Made by a program: the position numbers and the translations under genes. 64,000 nucleotides of DNA from Dermanyssus gallinae (Eukaryota > Arthropoda > Arachnida > Mesostigmata > Dermanyssidae), in assembly GCA_003439945.1 (NCBI GenBank), contig QVRM01002041.1:118501-182500 (forward strand), given 5' to 3'. The notes below the pieces were generated by a model. It saw only the letters and a program-made list of their open reading frames with translations. It was not told the DNA's origin and ran no database searches. Position 1 is the first letter of the stretch; every line of letters starts with the position of its first letter. Below are positions 43,252-56,080 of this stretch, piece by piece.

Positions 43252-43859
43252 TCAATCCAGACAAGCTGTGTTTATATAAATATTTGTTTTTTCGAGGAAC
43301 TTTAAAAAGGTGAATCAAACAACGAGGCAGAAAATCACACTCGATGGATGCTTTGTATAAGCACTTCTCAAAAAGGTGAGCACAATGGATATTATTTGGG
43401 GGACTTCTATACGCCGAACATTAAATGAGGCAACACGCTCTCACATATACAAGCATGTAAAAACACAGTGGATAAATATAAGTATCCAATGTGATTGGGT
43501 GTTCCCCTAAACAGGGCAGTACAATCCCAATTTAGGATATACTTAGATCATGAGTCTGATTTAGACTGCGAATATAAAAGCCAATGTTTTACTTCGCGAG
43601 CAAGACATCTAACGTTTTTGGGAATGCAGGTCCAGATTTCAGGGAGGCGACATGCAAGCGTGTGTTGTCTAGGCTTCAAGGATTGTGAAAGGAGGATTGT
43701 GAAAGCTGTTGCACGCCTAGCGGATGTTCTTCGGGGGTAGGAAATAGTGGAGACGCGATCCCCATAGGTACAACACCTCGCGAAATTTTATATGCTAACA
43801 TAGAAACCCTCGCCATGCTTGGTCAACGGATGCGGCGCTTGTGGGATCGTGGCAGTACG

Positions 43860-45055
43860 TTGTTGACTCGGTAGAGGCTAATAAGATCTGCTTGGGTAGT
43901 TATCTTCCTTGATGTGGCGGCTGCTCTTAATTGCTTTGATCATAATGTTTTTATTCAAATGTTGGCACACCTTGGCGGCGTGCCCTCCACAGTCCAATGG
44001 TTTAACTCCTACGTCACGGGTAGAACACAGGCCGTCAGGATCGGTACAGTGGAATCGTGGTGGCATAGTACTGACATAAGAACACAGCAAGGCTCTGATC
44101 TTGGTCTAATTATGTTTATAATTCTGTTGAATTTTATACTTTTGAAGATTAGACGTGACAAGTTAGCAAAACGATAGCTTATGCTGACGATACAACGATT
44201 CTTTTTCGATCCTATATTACCCTCGTGGACCACGCTAAAAGCACGTTCAATGAGTTTAGATTAATCGTGGGAGGCGAATCACTCCTGTCTGGTCAAGTGT
44301 CTGGGGGTGACTCTTCATGATAAGCTATCGTGGCAACCGCATTTAGATTATATAACTCCTAAATGCTATGCGGTCATTTCAGCTTTACGATGGATGAAAC
44401 AGTTTGGGGTCCCCATTGAAGACCTGTTGATTGCTTACAAGTCACTGTTTATGCCCATCATTTGGGCTTCTGCCAGTTGCGAAGGCCTATATTCTGCGTG
44501 CAGGTACACTCGCATTCAAAACAGCTCACGGTTTTGTTCCTGCGAACATTGCAATCCATTTGACCAAAAAAAGAGTTAGGGCACGGAGAAGAGCGACGAT
44601 ATTCGAAGTCCCCAGTACTCACAAAAAGTCAGCTCGCAAACCCTAAAGTACCGGTTGGCCGAAATTTGAAGTTCGCTACCTAGCAGCCTAAGATCTTGTA
44701 CTTTCCCTGAGAATATTCAAGCAAGAGTTAAAAAATACTTTGTGTGTAGCTGATGAACCCTGATATGTGGTTACTACTATTGTTAGGCTAGTGGCCACCA
44801 GATAGATTTGCAGTTTATCGCATTGCGGCTTATAGGGACTCTAGACTAAAGCTGATGTGGTGGTTACGTGTTATAGGAACACGACTTGTGGTAATCTGTT
44901 ACTTGTGCTGGTACATACGATTGTGTGAGTATATCATTTTCATTTTATCACTCTATTATTATATATCACCTTTATATCACATAATTATTTTTGTGAGAAC
45001 TCAGACATTGTAAGATGCAGTTCTGATAATAATCCACGTTGTTAATCAATAAAAA
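43860..45055 (+). mobile_element. CR1-like LINE, decayed copy 1
   Basis: RT text in shifted frames: LNCFDHNVFIQMLAHLG and WFNSYVTGRTQAVRIG (motifs A/2A), QQGSDLGLIMFIILLNFILL (motif B), AYADDTTILF with YADD at 44180-44191, LHDKLSWQPHLDYI and LLIAYKSLFMPII, then a C-terminal tail to about 44760. A 3' untranslated part follows and ends CAATAAAAAAAAA near 45055. Frameshifts near 44177 and 44290 inactivate it. A second copy of the same family lies at 54.9-56.1 kb. Confidence 0.78.
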
Positions 45056-45421
45056 AAAACCCGCAGGTTGTATATTTTTTGTAGGTAGGTTAAATCAACT
45101 GAACAAATCACCGCCGGAATCCCTTCCCCAGAAAGGAATGCTGTAGCATAGCACTGGTAAGAACACGGCATTGTACACCAGACGTAAGCCCTCTGTGACC
45201 CCAATCAATTTCAATTTACACAGCGCAGATATTACAGCATAGCAAATGGGGTGCAGTATAATCCAGATGAGAAAGCCAGGATAACGTATTTCTCTAGAAC
45301 GAGCCCAAGTCTAACGTCATCCGAAAGTTTGCATGACTTCACATTTTGCCTGCAGTATTTTGGATTACACAGCACATTAACAGAAGCGGATGACTGCCGA
45401 TGACACCAATATGACGAAAAC

Positions 45422-45896
45422 CTAGCAAGGGGGGCAGAACGAGGTCTCCACGACCAGTGATCTCACCACAGCAGCATAGATAGGTGGCGGCGATGATGTG
45501 AGTGATCCAGGCGAGAACTTTGGGGTGGATGAGGAGTCAGGTACGCCAGCCTGTTGCGCCGAGTCAACTGCCTGGTGATGCATTTTTAATGCTTCATGAT
45601 GCTCGGATACGACCCGTTGCAATAAGCGACACTCCATTAAGGCTTTGCGTTTTTCTCTATTTCGTCGTGCTCTCATAGTCGGATTGGGCCGGACAGCAAA
45701 GACGACGTGAGGGGACCCCTGCTTGACTTTTGTCTGTTGCTTGCAGTTTAGGACCAGCTTGACCATATCTTTTACACGTCACTTCATTACGGAAAAATTT
45801 CGCAATGTGACCTGGCCTCGAACGCTTGTAACAGTGTAACTGTGGTTTCTGCAAACCTAATAACCGTATGTGACGTAAGAACAAAAAGCACGTCAT
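45422..45896 (-). pseudogene. LINE ORF1 (gag-like) remnant with CCHC knuckle
   Basis: Minus-strand text CYKRSRPGHIAKFFRNEVTC is a CCHC zinc knuckle with two Cys substituted, as in R1/Jockey-type ORF1. A frameshift leads into VVFAVRPNPTMRARRNREKR and a polar C-terminus ending SLVVETSFCPPC. The element's ORF2 is not found next to it. Confidence 0.55.
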
Positions 45897-46149
45897 TCAG
45901 GGGAACACTATTAAATAAGAGCATGAGCTTGTCGGTGATCGATGTGGCGGTCGATCTTGTTTGCTTAATAATGTTCTCTCTTCTCGCCGAGACGACACCA
46001 ACCTCACCAAGAGCACAGACAGAATGTCTTCATCAGTAAAAACCATTGTCAACTCGGTTTATTCTGGCGCCGTTTGCGTTCAGATTGTTGCGTTTAGCCG
46101 CCACTGAAATGTCGAGGAGAGTCGATAACTGCATCGCCCTGTTTGCTTC

Positions 46150-46225
46150 ATTAGTGTTATTACACCAGCGGGAATATATCATTTCCATTGCACCACTCTA
46201 TTAATTTATATCACCTTTATTCAAC

Positions 46226-46303
<78 letters not shown>

Positions 46304-46315
46304 GTATTAATAATA
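46150..46315 (+). mobile_element. LINE 3' end with (AAT)n tail
   Basis: AATATATCATTTCCATTGC...CACTCTATTA and TATATCACCTTTAT closely match the 3' region of the CR1-like copy at 44.93-44.99 kb. It is directly followed by about 28 AAT units (46228-46312). The microsatellite therefore probably grew from the LINE tail. Confidence 0.6.
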
Positions 46316-46389
46316 ATAATATTATTTTTACTTCTGCAGGCAGCACAGTATATATGGCGTTTTGTCAGATATATATGTATATATATATA

Positions 46390-47475
46390 CAGGGTCATTC
46401 ATATCGTTATGTACTTATTGCGAGGTTTGGTAGAACTCGGCAAAAAAATATTTTTGTCCAATGGAAGGAGGTCTTGTTTAGAAGTGAGGGTGAAGTTTAT
46501 AAGAGTAGTTATTCTGCCTTTTTTCTCCTACATGGTTGTGCGAAATCTACGTTTGCGGGAGAACCAGTTAACGCATGAAGGAACCGATTATACCGGCGTG
46601 TTTGGACACAAATTCTGCACAAGACTGCGGAAGACACTTCACTAGCTTGCGTAGCGAAAAGCGAATAACCAGATTAAGGAATGTCATAAAAAGTCGATAC
46701 GTTACGTTAACGCTTATTCATGAAAAATCGTAATTTTTTTCCATTACGACCAAAAATGTACGTTCAAAAGACCACTCTCACGCAATAGCAAATTTAATGC
46801 CCATCATTTTTGTACCAAGGTGATGGTGCTGCGTTACGTAGCTGTCAAGTAACTAAGCTTTTTCGGCAGTCATAGTTCTTATGTTTTACGTGCAAGTTTT
46901 CACGTTCAGAACCGTAAAATTTTGCCAAGACGTTTCCGCCCCCTCCTTCCACTAGGAAAAATTATTCTTTTGTCGAGTTCTACCAAACCTCAAAATATGC
47001 ATCTAACTTTCTCATACACCCTATGCAAGTATGCATGCCTTCGCTTTCGATATGGCTATCGAAAAAGCTTAGTTACTTGACAACTACGTAACGCAGCACC
47101 ATCACTTTGGTACGAAAATGGTGGGCATTACATTTGCTATTGCGTGAGACTGTTTTTTTGGACATACATTTTTGGTGGCAATAGAAAAGGCTATTCGCTT
47201 TTTGCTACACAAGCTAGTGAAGTAGTAGTCCGTGTAGAATTTTCCTCTGAACACGGCGGTATATATTGGTTTCTTCGTGCGTTAACTGGTTCTCCTGCAA
47301 ACTTAGATTTCGCAAAACTATGTAGGAGAAGCAAAGGCAGAATAATTACTTTTATAAATTTCACTCTCTCTTCTAAACAAGACGTTTCCGCGTCTTCTTT
47401 CCATTGGGAAAAAATATTTTCTTGCCGAGTTCTACCAAACCTCGAAATAAGTACATAACGATATGAATGCCCCTG
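46390..47475. mobile_element. Fold-back DNA element, 1086 bp, TA-flanked
   Basis: Begins CAGGGTCATTCATATCGTTAT and ends with the near-complement ATGAATGCCCCTG, flanked by TA on both sides. Left arm (46390 to about 46870) and right arm (about 47070-47475) are imperfect inverted repeats along their whole length, differing by a block of about 70 bases. The centre (about 46930-47030) holds a third copy of the terminal 100 bp, in right-arm orientation (GTCGAGTTCTACCAAACCTC). No transposase frame. The TA flanks suggest mobilisation by a Tc1/mariner-like enzyme, which is inference. Confidence 0.82.
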
Positions 47476-47483
47476 TATATATA

Positions 47484-47568
47484 TTTAGATTTAGATTTAG
47501 ATTTAGATTTAGATTTAGATTTAGATTTAGATTTAGATTTAGATTTAGATTTAGATTTAGATTTAGAT
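47484..47568. repeat. (TTTAGA)n hexanucleotide array
   Basis: About 14 uninterrupted hexamers directly after the fold-back element, running into TATATTTA-type AT repeats to 47715. It produces long artefactual DLDL and FRFR frames. It is not an arthropod telomere repeat (TTAGG). Confidence 0.9.
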
Positions 47569-47715
47569 TATATATTTATATTTATATTTATATTTATATT
47601 TATATTATATTTATTTTATATTTATATTTATATTTATTTATATTTATATTTTATATTATCTTTATATTTATTTATTTTATTTATATTTATTTATTTATTT
47701 ATTTATATTTATATT

Positions 47716-49290
47716 AGAGGAAGTAGTGAAAAAGATACATCCTCATCTCTACTGCCCAGAACCATGTTTCGTTGTCAGGAACATTACGTTTTTACACGTC
47801 TGTATTGGTCGCCGTCTCATGTGCATCACGCGTTCCCGAACCTCCCAAATATAAAGATAAAACAACACGCGGGCTAAAAGCATTAAGCAGAAACGATTGA
47901 ACCATACCCAACAAGCAAACGTCGTTAATGTTCAATAGTACATAGCACTGGGTCAAAGTACCGGGCAAAAGTACCAAAAAATGGGGGTAAGGAGAATGAA
48001 CACCCTTCGGGGAAATCAAGCAAGCAGAACCCCAGTGGCAATCTTGTGAAAGCGCACTTTCCGGCGTTCGTTAGGCCAGTACGGTCGTAACCCTCACATT
48101 GCTCGTCGTCATTACCACCAGGCAGCACAGGCTGCACGCTTGAGACGCAAAACTAGGCCTAAAATAGGCCGCACCACGAAACGTGCGGAAACGTGCGTCC
48201 GACTGATATTGTTCGACTGCTCGTGGCGACATATACATAGAGAAGTTTAACCTTAAACTGATAGTTGCCTTAGGTAACTTTTTTTTAAGGCTGTTATCGA
48301 TAAGATAGTACGTTTTTTGGCTTGTCATTTTGCATTGATTGGTGACTGACACGCAGACACTTTAACTAAGCGCGATATATTTATCACACACAACTAACTA
48401 TCATAGTGGCATTTTTGTCAAGTGTTCAAATGTTAGACACAATTAGGCATTTAGGACAACATTTAGGCTATTTTGAAAGTCATCAGCTACAAAAGACTAT
48501 TCTAATTTAGCCTCATCGTCTAATTTCAGCCGCCGAAACGTTTTATCAGCCTGGCGTGGCCGCAGTTGCTATTGTTATTTACACCTGACACTCCAGCTTC
48601 GACGTCTGAGTTGAAGAACCTGCTCCCTGAAGCGCTAGATCAGATTTCCGAGGAGAATCTCGAGCTTCTAGTGGTTTCTCTCTCGCCTAGCGCGATGATT
48701 AATGCCCTCGGTTTGAGATGGACAGACAGACTTTGGCTCATGTCGAAATGATGTCTCTAATGAGCGCTCATTATATTGCAGCCCTCCCTCTTCCTCCTAT
48801 TCAGGTCTTCGATCTCGGACTTGCTTGTCCACCACGCGTAGAGGAGCTGTAGCCTAACACTCGAACTGCAACCTCTTCAGAACCCAAATGACCCAAGCGC
48901 AATGAAATCGGGCCGCGTACAGTTCTTTCGCACAGTTCTTCCAGCGAGCATGACATGCACAAGGGTTTCGAAGAGCTTCAGTCGACCATTGAGGATAACA
49001 CACACACATCCCTTCGTGGTAGGTGTATGTGGATGGTACAGAAGTTTACAAACTGGAAATTTCAATCCGTACGACAAACTTCATTTTCACGACTCTCCTA
49101 CTCAAGTTCTAAGCTCTTTCCAAAGAGAGCCGAATCAGCTTTAACAGTCGGTTGGCGGTAAGGCAATAGTTCTCATCCCTTCTTTTCCAGGAATGAATCT
49201 GTGGCGATGACCGAACTGGAAGGAGGTGGTAAAGTAACGAGTGGTTAGTATGATACTGCAGAATGTGTAGTAAAAGTTTTAATTGCGCTC
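47716..49290. other. Intergenic sequence without recognised gene
   Basis: Open frames up to about 90 codons occur on both strands (for example 48071-48352 minus, 48566-48751 plus). None matches a family I know. Confidence 0.35.
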
Positions 49291-49303
49291 ATTAGGAAGA
49301 GCT

Positions 49304-49421
49304 GCCGGAGGAGTGCCCCAGAGTTGAATCACTGGCCAGGCTGGCTCAGTGACCGTGTTTTTATGTATAATATTTGACTATATACCTAACAAAGGTGATT
49401 AATAAATGAATGAATGAATGA
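49304..49421 (+). mobile_element. 5'-truncated LINE 3' end with (AATG)n tail and TSD
   Basis: About 118 bp ending GGTGATTAATAAATGAATGAA, a tail type common at CR1/Jockey-like 3' ends. ATTAGGAAGAGCT at 49291-49303 and ATTAAGAAGAGCT at 49422-49434 form a 13-bp target duplication with one mismatch. Extreme 5' truncation is typical of target-primed reverse transcription. Confidence 0.75.
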
Positions 49422-49673
49422 ATTAAGAAGAGCTCTCATAGCGTCAATTATTCCTCTGCCGCAACAATCTAGCGCGCTAGAAACACATTTCTTGCCCCAT
49501 TTGGACGTCTCGAATGAAGCGAATCGGTGAAAGACGTGATCGAAAATAAGCACAGAAATATCGGAAGACGCGTTTGGATTACACTTCGATGCACGGATAC
49601 ACCGCCTTAACAGTTATGTAGAAACTGGTGAAAATTACATCAAACTTTTAATTGTAATTCTACTTAGAAATTA

Positions 49674-49676
<3 letters not shown>

Positions 49677-49713
<37 letters not shown>
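49677..49713. repeat. (TA)n microsatellite at LINE 5' boundary
   Basis: TA tract directly abutting the 5'-truncated R1-like element. Confidence 0.9.
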
Positions 49714-49716
<3 letters not shown>

Positions 49717-49722
49717 AGCTAG

Positions 49723-50220
49723 TTGACTCCTGAAGGATGGAGGCTGTACTCTTGTTACAGCAGCCCCAACGGCAGCCTGGACGAACTCGAGGACCTTCTC
49801 AGTGAAATAGGAATATCAATAACTGAAGCCACAAATGGCAAGGGCGTAGTCGTTACAGGAGACTTCAACGCGGCATCGGAAACATGGGGGTCGCGGCGTA
49901 CCAACAAGAGAGGAAGAATTTTGATGGAATGGGCTGCCAGCCTGGACCTGTATATTCAGAACGACGGCAAAGACCCGACCTTTCACAGAGCTGGATATCA
50001 GTCAACGGTCGACCTAACATTATGTAACGACACAATAGCTAATAAAATAAAAGATTGGACAGTGCTCACTAAAGAAGAAAACCTCAGCGATCACTACTGT
50101 ATTGAGTTTACGCTAGAACTGCAGTAAAAAGCGTTGCCTATAAGAAGCAAGATGTACTACAGGATCAAGGGCGAAGAAGTCTTTAAGAGCGAACTCAAAA
50201 AGGCAATCCTTACGGCTTCT
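49723..50220 (+). pseudogene. R1-like ORF2, endonuclease part
   Basis: Open to a TAA at 50125-50127, after which the same frame resumes to about 50220. GWRLYSCYSSPNGSLDEL, VVVTGDFNAASETWGS (GDFN catalytic motif kept), STVDLTLCND and LSDHYCIEF (SDH kept) define an AP-like endonuclease. The N-terminal WN/ET part is missing because of 5' truncation. A frameshift near 50220 separates it from RT. Confidence 0.85.
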
Positions 50221-50221
50221 C

Positions 50222-52430
50222 CCCAGAAGAACTGCATGACGCCCTCAAAAGGGCCTGCAGTAGAGCTACTAAGCCCCCTCACTCAAGAAGGGCTACATGC
50301 CAGCCAAAACACTGGTGGAACAGCGTCATAGCGCAGAAACGGGCGGATTGTAACAGAGCCAAAAGGGAGCTCAAAAAACGCCACAGGACCCGGGAGGCCG
50401 AGACCCTCGCCTTGGAAAATTATAGAAGACTCAGAGCGCTTTTAAAAAACGAAATAGCGGAAAGCAAAAAGCTCTACTGGCGACAAATGATTAAGGACAT
50501 AAATGACAAGCCATGGGGAAAACCCTACAAACTGATTAGAGGGAGAGGCGTGCAGGCCCCAAAAGTCACACTGCCAGACACAGAGGTCGTACACATTTTA
50601 AACAATCTATTTCCACAGCATGGACATTTTAATAGGGAAGCATACGCAAGAAGAGGGACAACTTCAGAAGAAGAGGAGTTCCCGCCTATCACACGCGCAG
50701 AGGTATTGATGGCAGCGGAGAGGCTCAAGCCAGGGAGATCTCCAGGACCCGACGGCATTCCGCCTATAGCGGTAAAGATGCTCTTCAGGGAACACCCGGA
50801 GGTGGTAGCGGCAGTTTTTACCAAGGCGATGGCAAGTGGGGAAATGCCTAGAGACTGGAAAAGGGCGGAAGTTGTCTTGATTCCCAAAAGTAACGGAGGG
50901 TACAGACCCGTATGTCTCCTGAACACCCTAGCAAAAGGGTATGAGGCAATTTTAGAAGATAGACTTAGGACGTTTGCGGAACAGTCTGGTCTCCTGTCGT
51001 CCAATCAATATGGATTTCGCAAGAAAAGATCAGTTCTTACAGCAATACAACGAATAACAGCCAAAGCTGACTTGCTTCACGGCGAACCTATATATAAACG
51101 AAAGCTCCTTGTGGCCGTCCTTCTCGACGTCAGGAACGCGTTTAACAGTCTGCCGTGGAAAGGAATTTTAGACACCCTAGTGAGAAAAGCGGTCCCTTCA
51201 TTTCTCGTAAGGGCCGTTTCAGGATACTTAGAGGACAGAAAAGTTTTTAACGGCACAGTGGAGATAAACATGACTGCAGGAGTTCCTCAAGGGTCAATCC
51301 TGGGACCCCTGCTCTGGAACATAACATATGACGACGTCCTGAGACAAGATCTCCCACAGGCAAAAACAGAGGAAGAACTAGAATTAAAAACAAACATGGC
51401 TCTCTGGTCCACAAAGAGATGGATGGATAGCGCTGGGCTACAACTTGCCCCGAAAAAGAGCGAGGCCATCGTTCTGACAGGCAGGAAGAGAGTAGACAGC
51501 ATGAAACTGATGGTGGCGGGCCAGGAAATCAAGCAGGTAACAGAGGCCAAATATCTTGGCGTCCTACTAGACAAGGGTCTCAGGGGGACAAATCACATTA
51601 GAAAGTGTACGGGCAAGGCGGCTAAAGCGGCTAACGCGATAGGCAAGATTCTGCCAAACGTACACGGTCCGCGGGAGTGCCGGCGACGACTACTAATGTC
51701 GGTTACCGAGTCCATTGCACTTTTCGCGGCGCCAGTCTGGCTGCAGAACACCTTGAAAACGAGAACGGCAAAAACAGCCCTAAGAAGAACGCAGAGAACA
51801 GCGGCGCTTAGGATCCTCCAGGCCTACCGCACGGTTAGCACGAACGCAGCTTTAGTACTGGCTGGCTCCCCACCTTGGGACTTGGTAGTGAATGAAAGGA
51901 AAAGTATATGGGAACGAGCATCTGAATCTAACAAAGAAGCTGAAAGGGAAAAGACGATAAGATTGTGGCAAGAAGAATGGGATGCCATTCCCGCAGGCTC
52001 AACGGGTTATTCACTTCGCCTGCTCATCCCGGACATAAAGAAGTGGATTGACCGCCCGGCGGGAGAAATGAACTTTTTCCTCACGCAGTGTCTCACTGGC
52101 CACGGTGATTTTCAAAGTTATCTATTTCGTATAGGCAAAGCTCCCTCGGTAACCTGCGTGCACTGTGAAGACGGCATCGACGATGACCCCGAGCACACCC
52201 TCTTAAAATGCAAGGGTCTAGAGCAGGCAAGGACAACCGCCATAGCGCTGCTACGATTGAGATGGGCCAAAGAAGCAGGAAAACAAGGAGTCGGGATACC
52301 AGACCCGCCGAAAAGTAACATGAGAACGTTTGTAGAGTACATATGCAGCACAGCATCGGCATGGAGGCTGGGCGAGGAAATGGCAACTGCGGTGATGAAA
52401 AAGAAAGCAGGTACAGAAGAGAACGGATAG
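50222..52430 (+). CDS. R1-like ORF2, reverse transcriptase with catalytic segment deleted
   Basis: Long open frame; the first convenient ATG-like codon is at 50412 but homologous text begins near 50222. RT motifs: LKPGRSPGPDGIPPIAV, LIPKSNGGYRPVCLLN, LDVRNAFNSLPW (motif A Asp kept), GVPQGSILGPLLWNITYDDV (motif B), then at about residue 317 from 50412 DLPQA runs straight into KTEEELELKTN. The YADD-containing strand-turn-strand normally between these is absent without a frameshift. The C-terminus has CVHCEDGIDDDPEHTLLKC, an R1-type CCHC. Without YADD it cannot polymerise. No host role is implied. Confidence 0.85.
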
Positions 52431-52775
52431 CGCTTACGACATCAACAGATGACGTGGCTTGTAATCAAACGGGTTCGCAGGTGTTGGGACAAGCACGTCG
52501 GACTGGTGGGGGAACCCGTGAGTGACCTCGGCCAAATGATCCGTTAGGCGCTCGCCACTTCTCCTAATGGCCCATAGTACTGTTCTATGGATATCTGGGC
52601 CATTAGAGAGTGAAGCTTAAGGGGGGAGGTGTGTTTAGTGGGTAGTGGTCTTGGCGGACCAACATCCAACCGCCAGGGTCGAGCCCCACACTGCTCTCGA
52701 GAGCGGAAATACTCCGTACTCGAAGCGTGCGTATTTGCATTCACCCTCCTCCACAAAAAAAAAAAAAAAAAAAAA

Positions 52776-54330
<1,555 letters not shown>

Positions 54331-54849
54331 AATTAAAATCATAGTTTACTTGTGTATATTATAATTCGTTTTCGTTCGTTCAAAAATAATATATGCTACT
54401 CAAATTGAAATGAACAAACAACAAATACTTTATATAATACAGAATGATAATATTGAACACGAATCTAATATAAAAGAAGCCTACATGTTCTGCATACCTC
54501 TGCGCAACTTGTAGCTATTATATAGCTGCCACAAATAGTTCTATTTCTTGTTCCATCGAGGCAGCTGTGTTAGAGGCGTCAATATTTTTGGATCATTATC
54601 CGAATATTATCTCAGTCAATGGCGGCCAGCCTATTTCGCTTGTATACGGAAAGAGCATACCACTAGTAGGCAGCATAGGCGGCAGTATTGATGTATTTCT
54701 TGACATGGTGCGACGGGCCTCTTGGCTTTAGACGTGGATGCAGCTTTCGAAGCGGGCTTTCGGGCTACCGCAGACAAGATTTATGATAAAGCAGAATAAT
54801 TATTATGCTAGGATTAGTCTGGACGCTTCTGGCACTTTTCGAGACAACC

Positions 54850-56080
54850 ATACGTGATATTTCTCTCCCCGGGGATTTTGTCGGTTGAGGCACACGGTGC
54901 CGACAAGCCTTACCGAAGGTATCGTAGACACTTGACGACCGAGACAAAAAGGGCGTACTCATGCTATCGAAAGCTGGATTTGCGAGCTATTTGCCTGGCC
55001 AGAAAGGCTTTCTACACAAATCGGTTCAATGACACCAAGTCAGACTCCCGGCATTTGTTGAACTAAATCAACAAAGCCTGCGGTAAAGAGCTCGTTTAGG
55101 CAGAGCTTCCATAAGTCTTAACTTCCAGCACGGATTACACGATTAGCGAACCTAAATCGACCGCCGACGAACGAAATCGATATTTCGCAATGGTTCGATA
55201 TAAAACTTTGAGCTCGTCAAATTCGTCGTGCGCGGTTGGGTACCACCTTGACAAAATATGGCCTAAAAAAAAGCACATCTCTGGCAGTATGTGGTTGACT
55301 CGGTCGAAATATACCAGACTTGCTTGGGCGTGTTCTTGGATCAGGGATTGTTTACCCAGATGTTGGCCTACATGAGTTGCGTGTTCTTTACTTTAGCTGA
55401 ATTAGGTTCTATTTTGAGGATAGATTTCAGTCTGTAAGGGTTAATTCTATTCAATCTAACCGGCGGTATGCTGGCTTGGAAACTCCGCAGGTTTCTATCC
55501 TTGGTCCACGTTTGTTTATTTTTCTCTTCATACTTTTGAACTTCATACTCTTGAGAATTTAACACAAAAACCTGGGAAAGGCAATAGCTTTTGTTGACGA
55601 TACGGCAATTTTAATTCAGCTCGACCCGGCTAACAATTTCTAGTGATGTGGACGATTTATTTGAGTTAGTAAAAAGACGTTGTTAAGTTTTTTTATGAAT
55701 ACGGATAGCATGTGAATACGAGCAAAAATAATATATTGATGTCTCAACTCGCTAGAAGGCTGCTTTAACTGCCCGATAGTTTTCGACTGGGTTCCAATAC
55801 GGTAGATTGTTCGCATGCGGTAAAAAATGCATGTCTCGGTTTGGCATTACATGAGGGTCTATCCTGGCATTCTCACACAGATTAAATGATGCCAAAATGT
55901 TAAGGCATTTTGCTAACCTTGCAGTGGTTAAGACAGGTAGGGTTGATCCAATTGAGGGACTCTTGACTGTCTACAAGGCTCTGTTTTTTTTTAATATTTA
56001 TGGCACCCCGAGTGGCTACAGAGGCATTCATCTAAAGGTTTAGGTGATTCAAGAAGATGCTCTTTGTGCCATCTTCTCCC
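54850..56080 (+). mobile_element. CR1-like LINE, decayed copy 2
   Basis: Pre-RT text RRHLTTETKRAYSCYRKLD and YTNRFNDTKSDS, then ETPQVSILGPRLFIFL (motif B), LLNFILLRI and AFVDDTAILI (YADD changed to FVDD, near 55590), and LALHEGLSWHSH. The order and wording match copy 1 at 43.9-45.1 kb. Many stops. A shared nucleotide string, GTGGTTGACTCGGT (55290) and GTTGTTGACTCGGT (43859), links the copies. Confidence 0.72.

Larger units (their letters stand above)
49721..52775 (+). mobile_element. R1-like LINE, 5'-truncated, with poly(A) tail
   Basis: Starts within the ORF2 endonuclease, continues through RT and a C-terminal CCHC to 52430, a 3' UTR (52431-52754) and a 21-A tail (52755-52775). AGTTGACTCCT at 49721-49731 and AGTTCACTCCT at 52775-52785 may be an imperfect 11-bp target duplication. 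Much better preserved than other LINEs here, so likely the youngest insertion of this type. Confidence 0.85.

Noticed and set aside
46201..46398. Poly-isoleucine open frame
   Set aside because: Translation of the (AAT)n microsatellite.
47484..47568. Interstitial telomere repeat
   Set aside because: The unit TTTAGA is neither the arthropod TTAGG nor another known telomere motif.
47463..47877. Long frames of repeated Phe-Arg or Asp-Leu
   Set aside because: Translations of the TTTAGA hexamer array, not a protein.
50412..52430. Host domestication of the R1-like RT as a cellular gene
   Set aside because: It sits between a broken endonuclease, a 3' UTR and a poly(A) tail like an ordinary LINE insertion. 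The open frame is more simply explained by youth.
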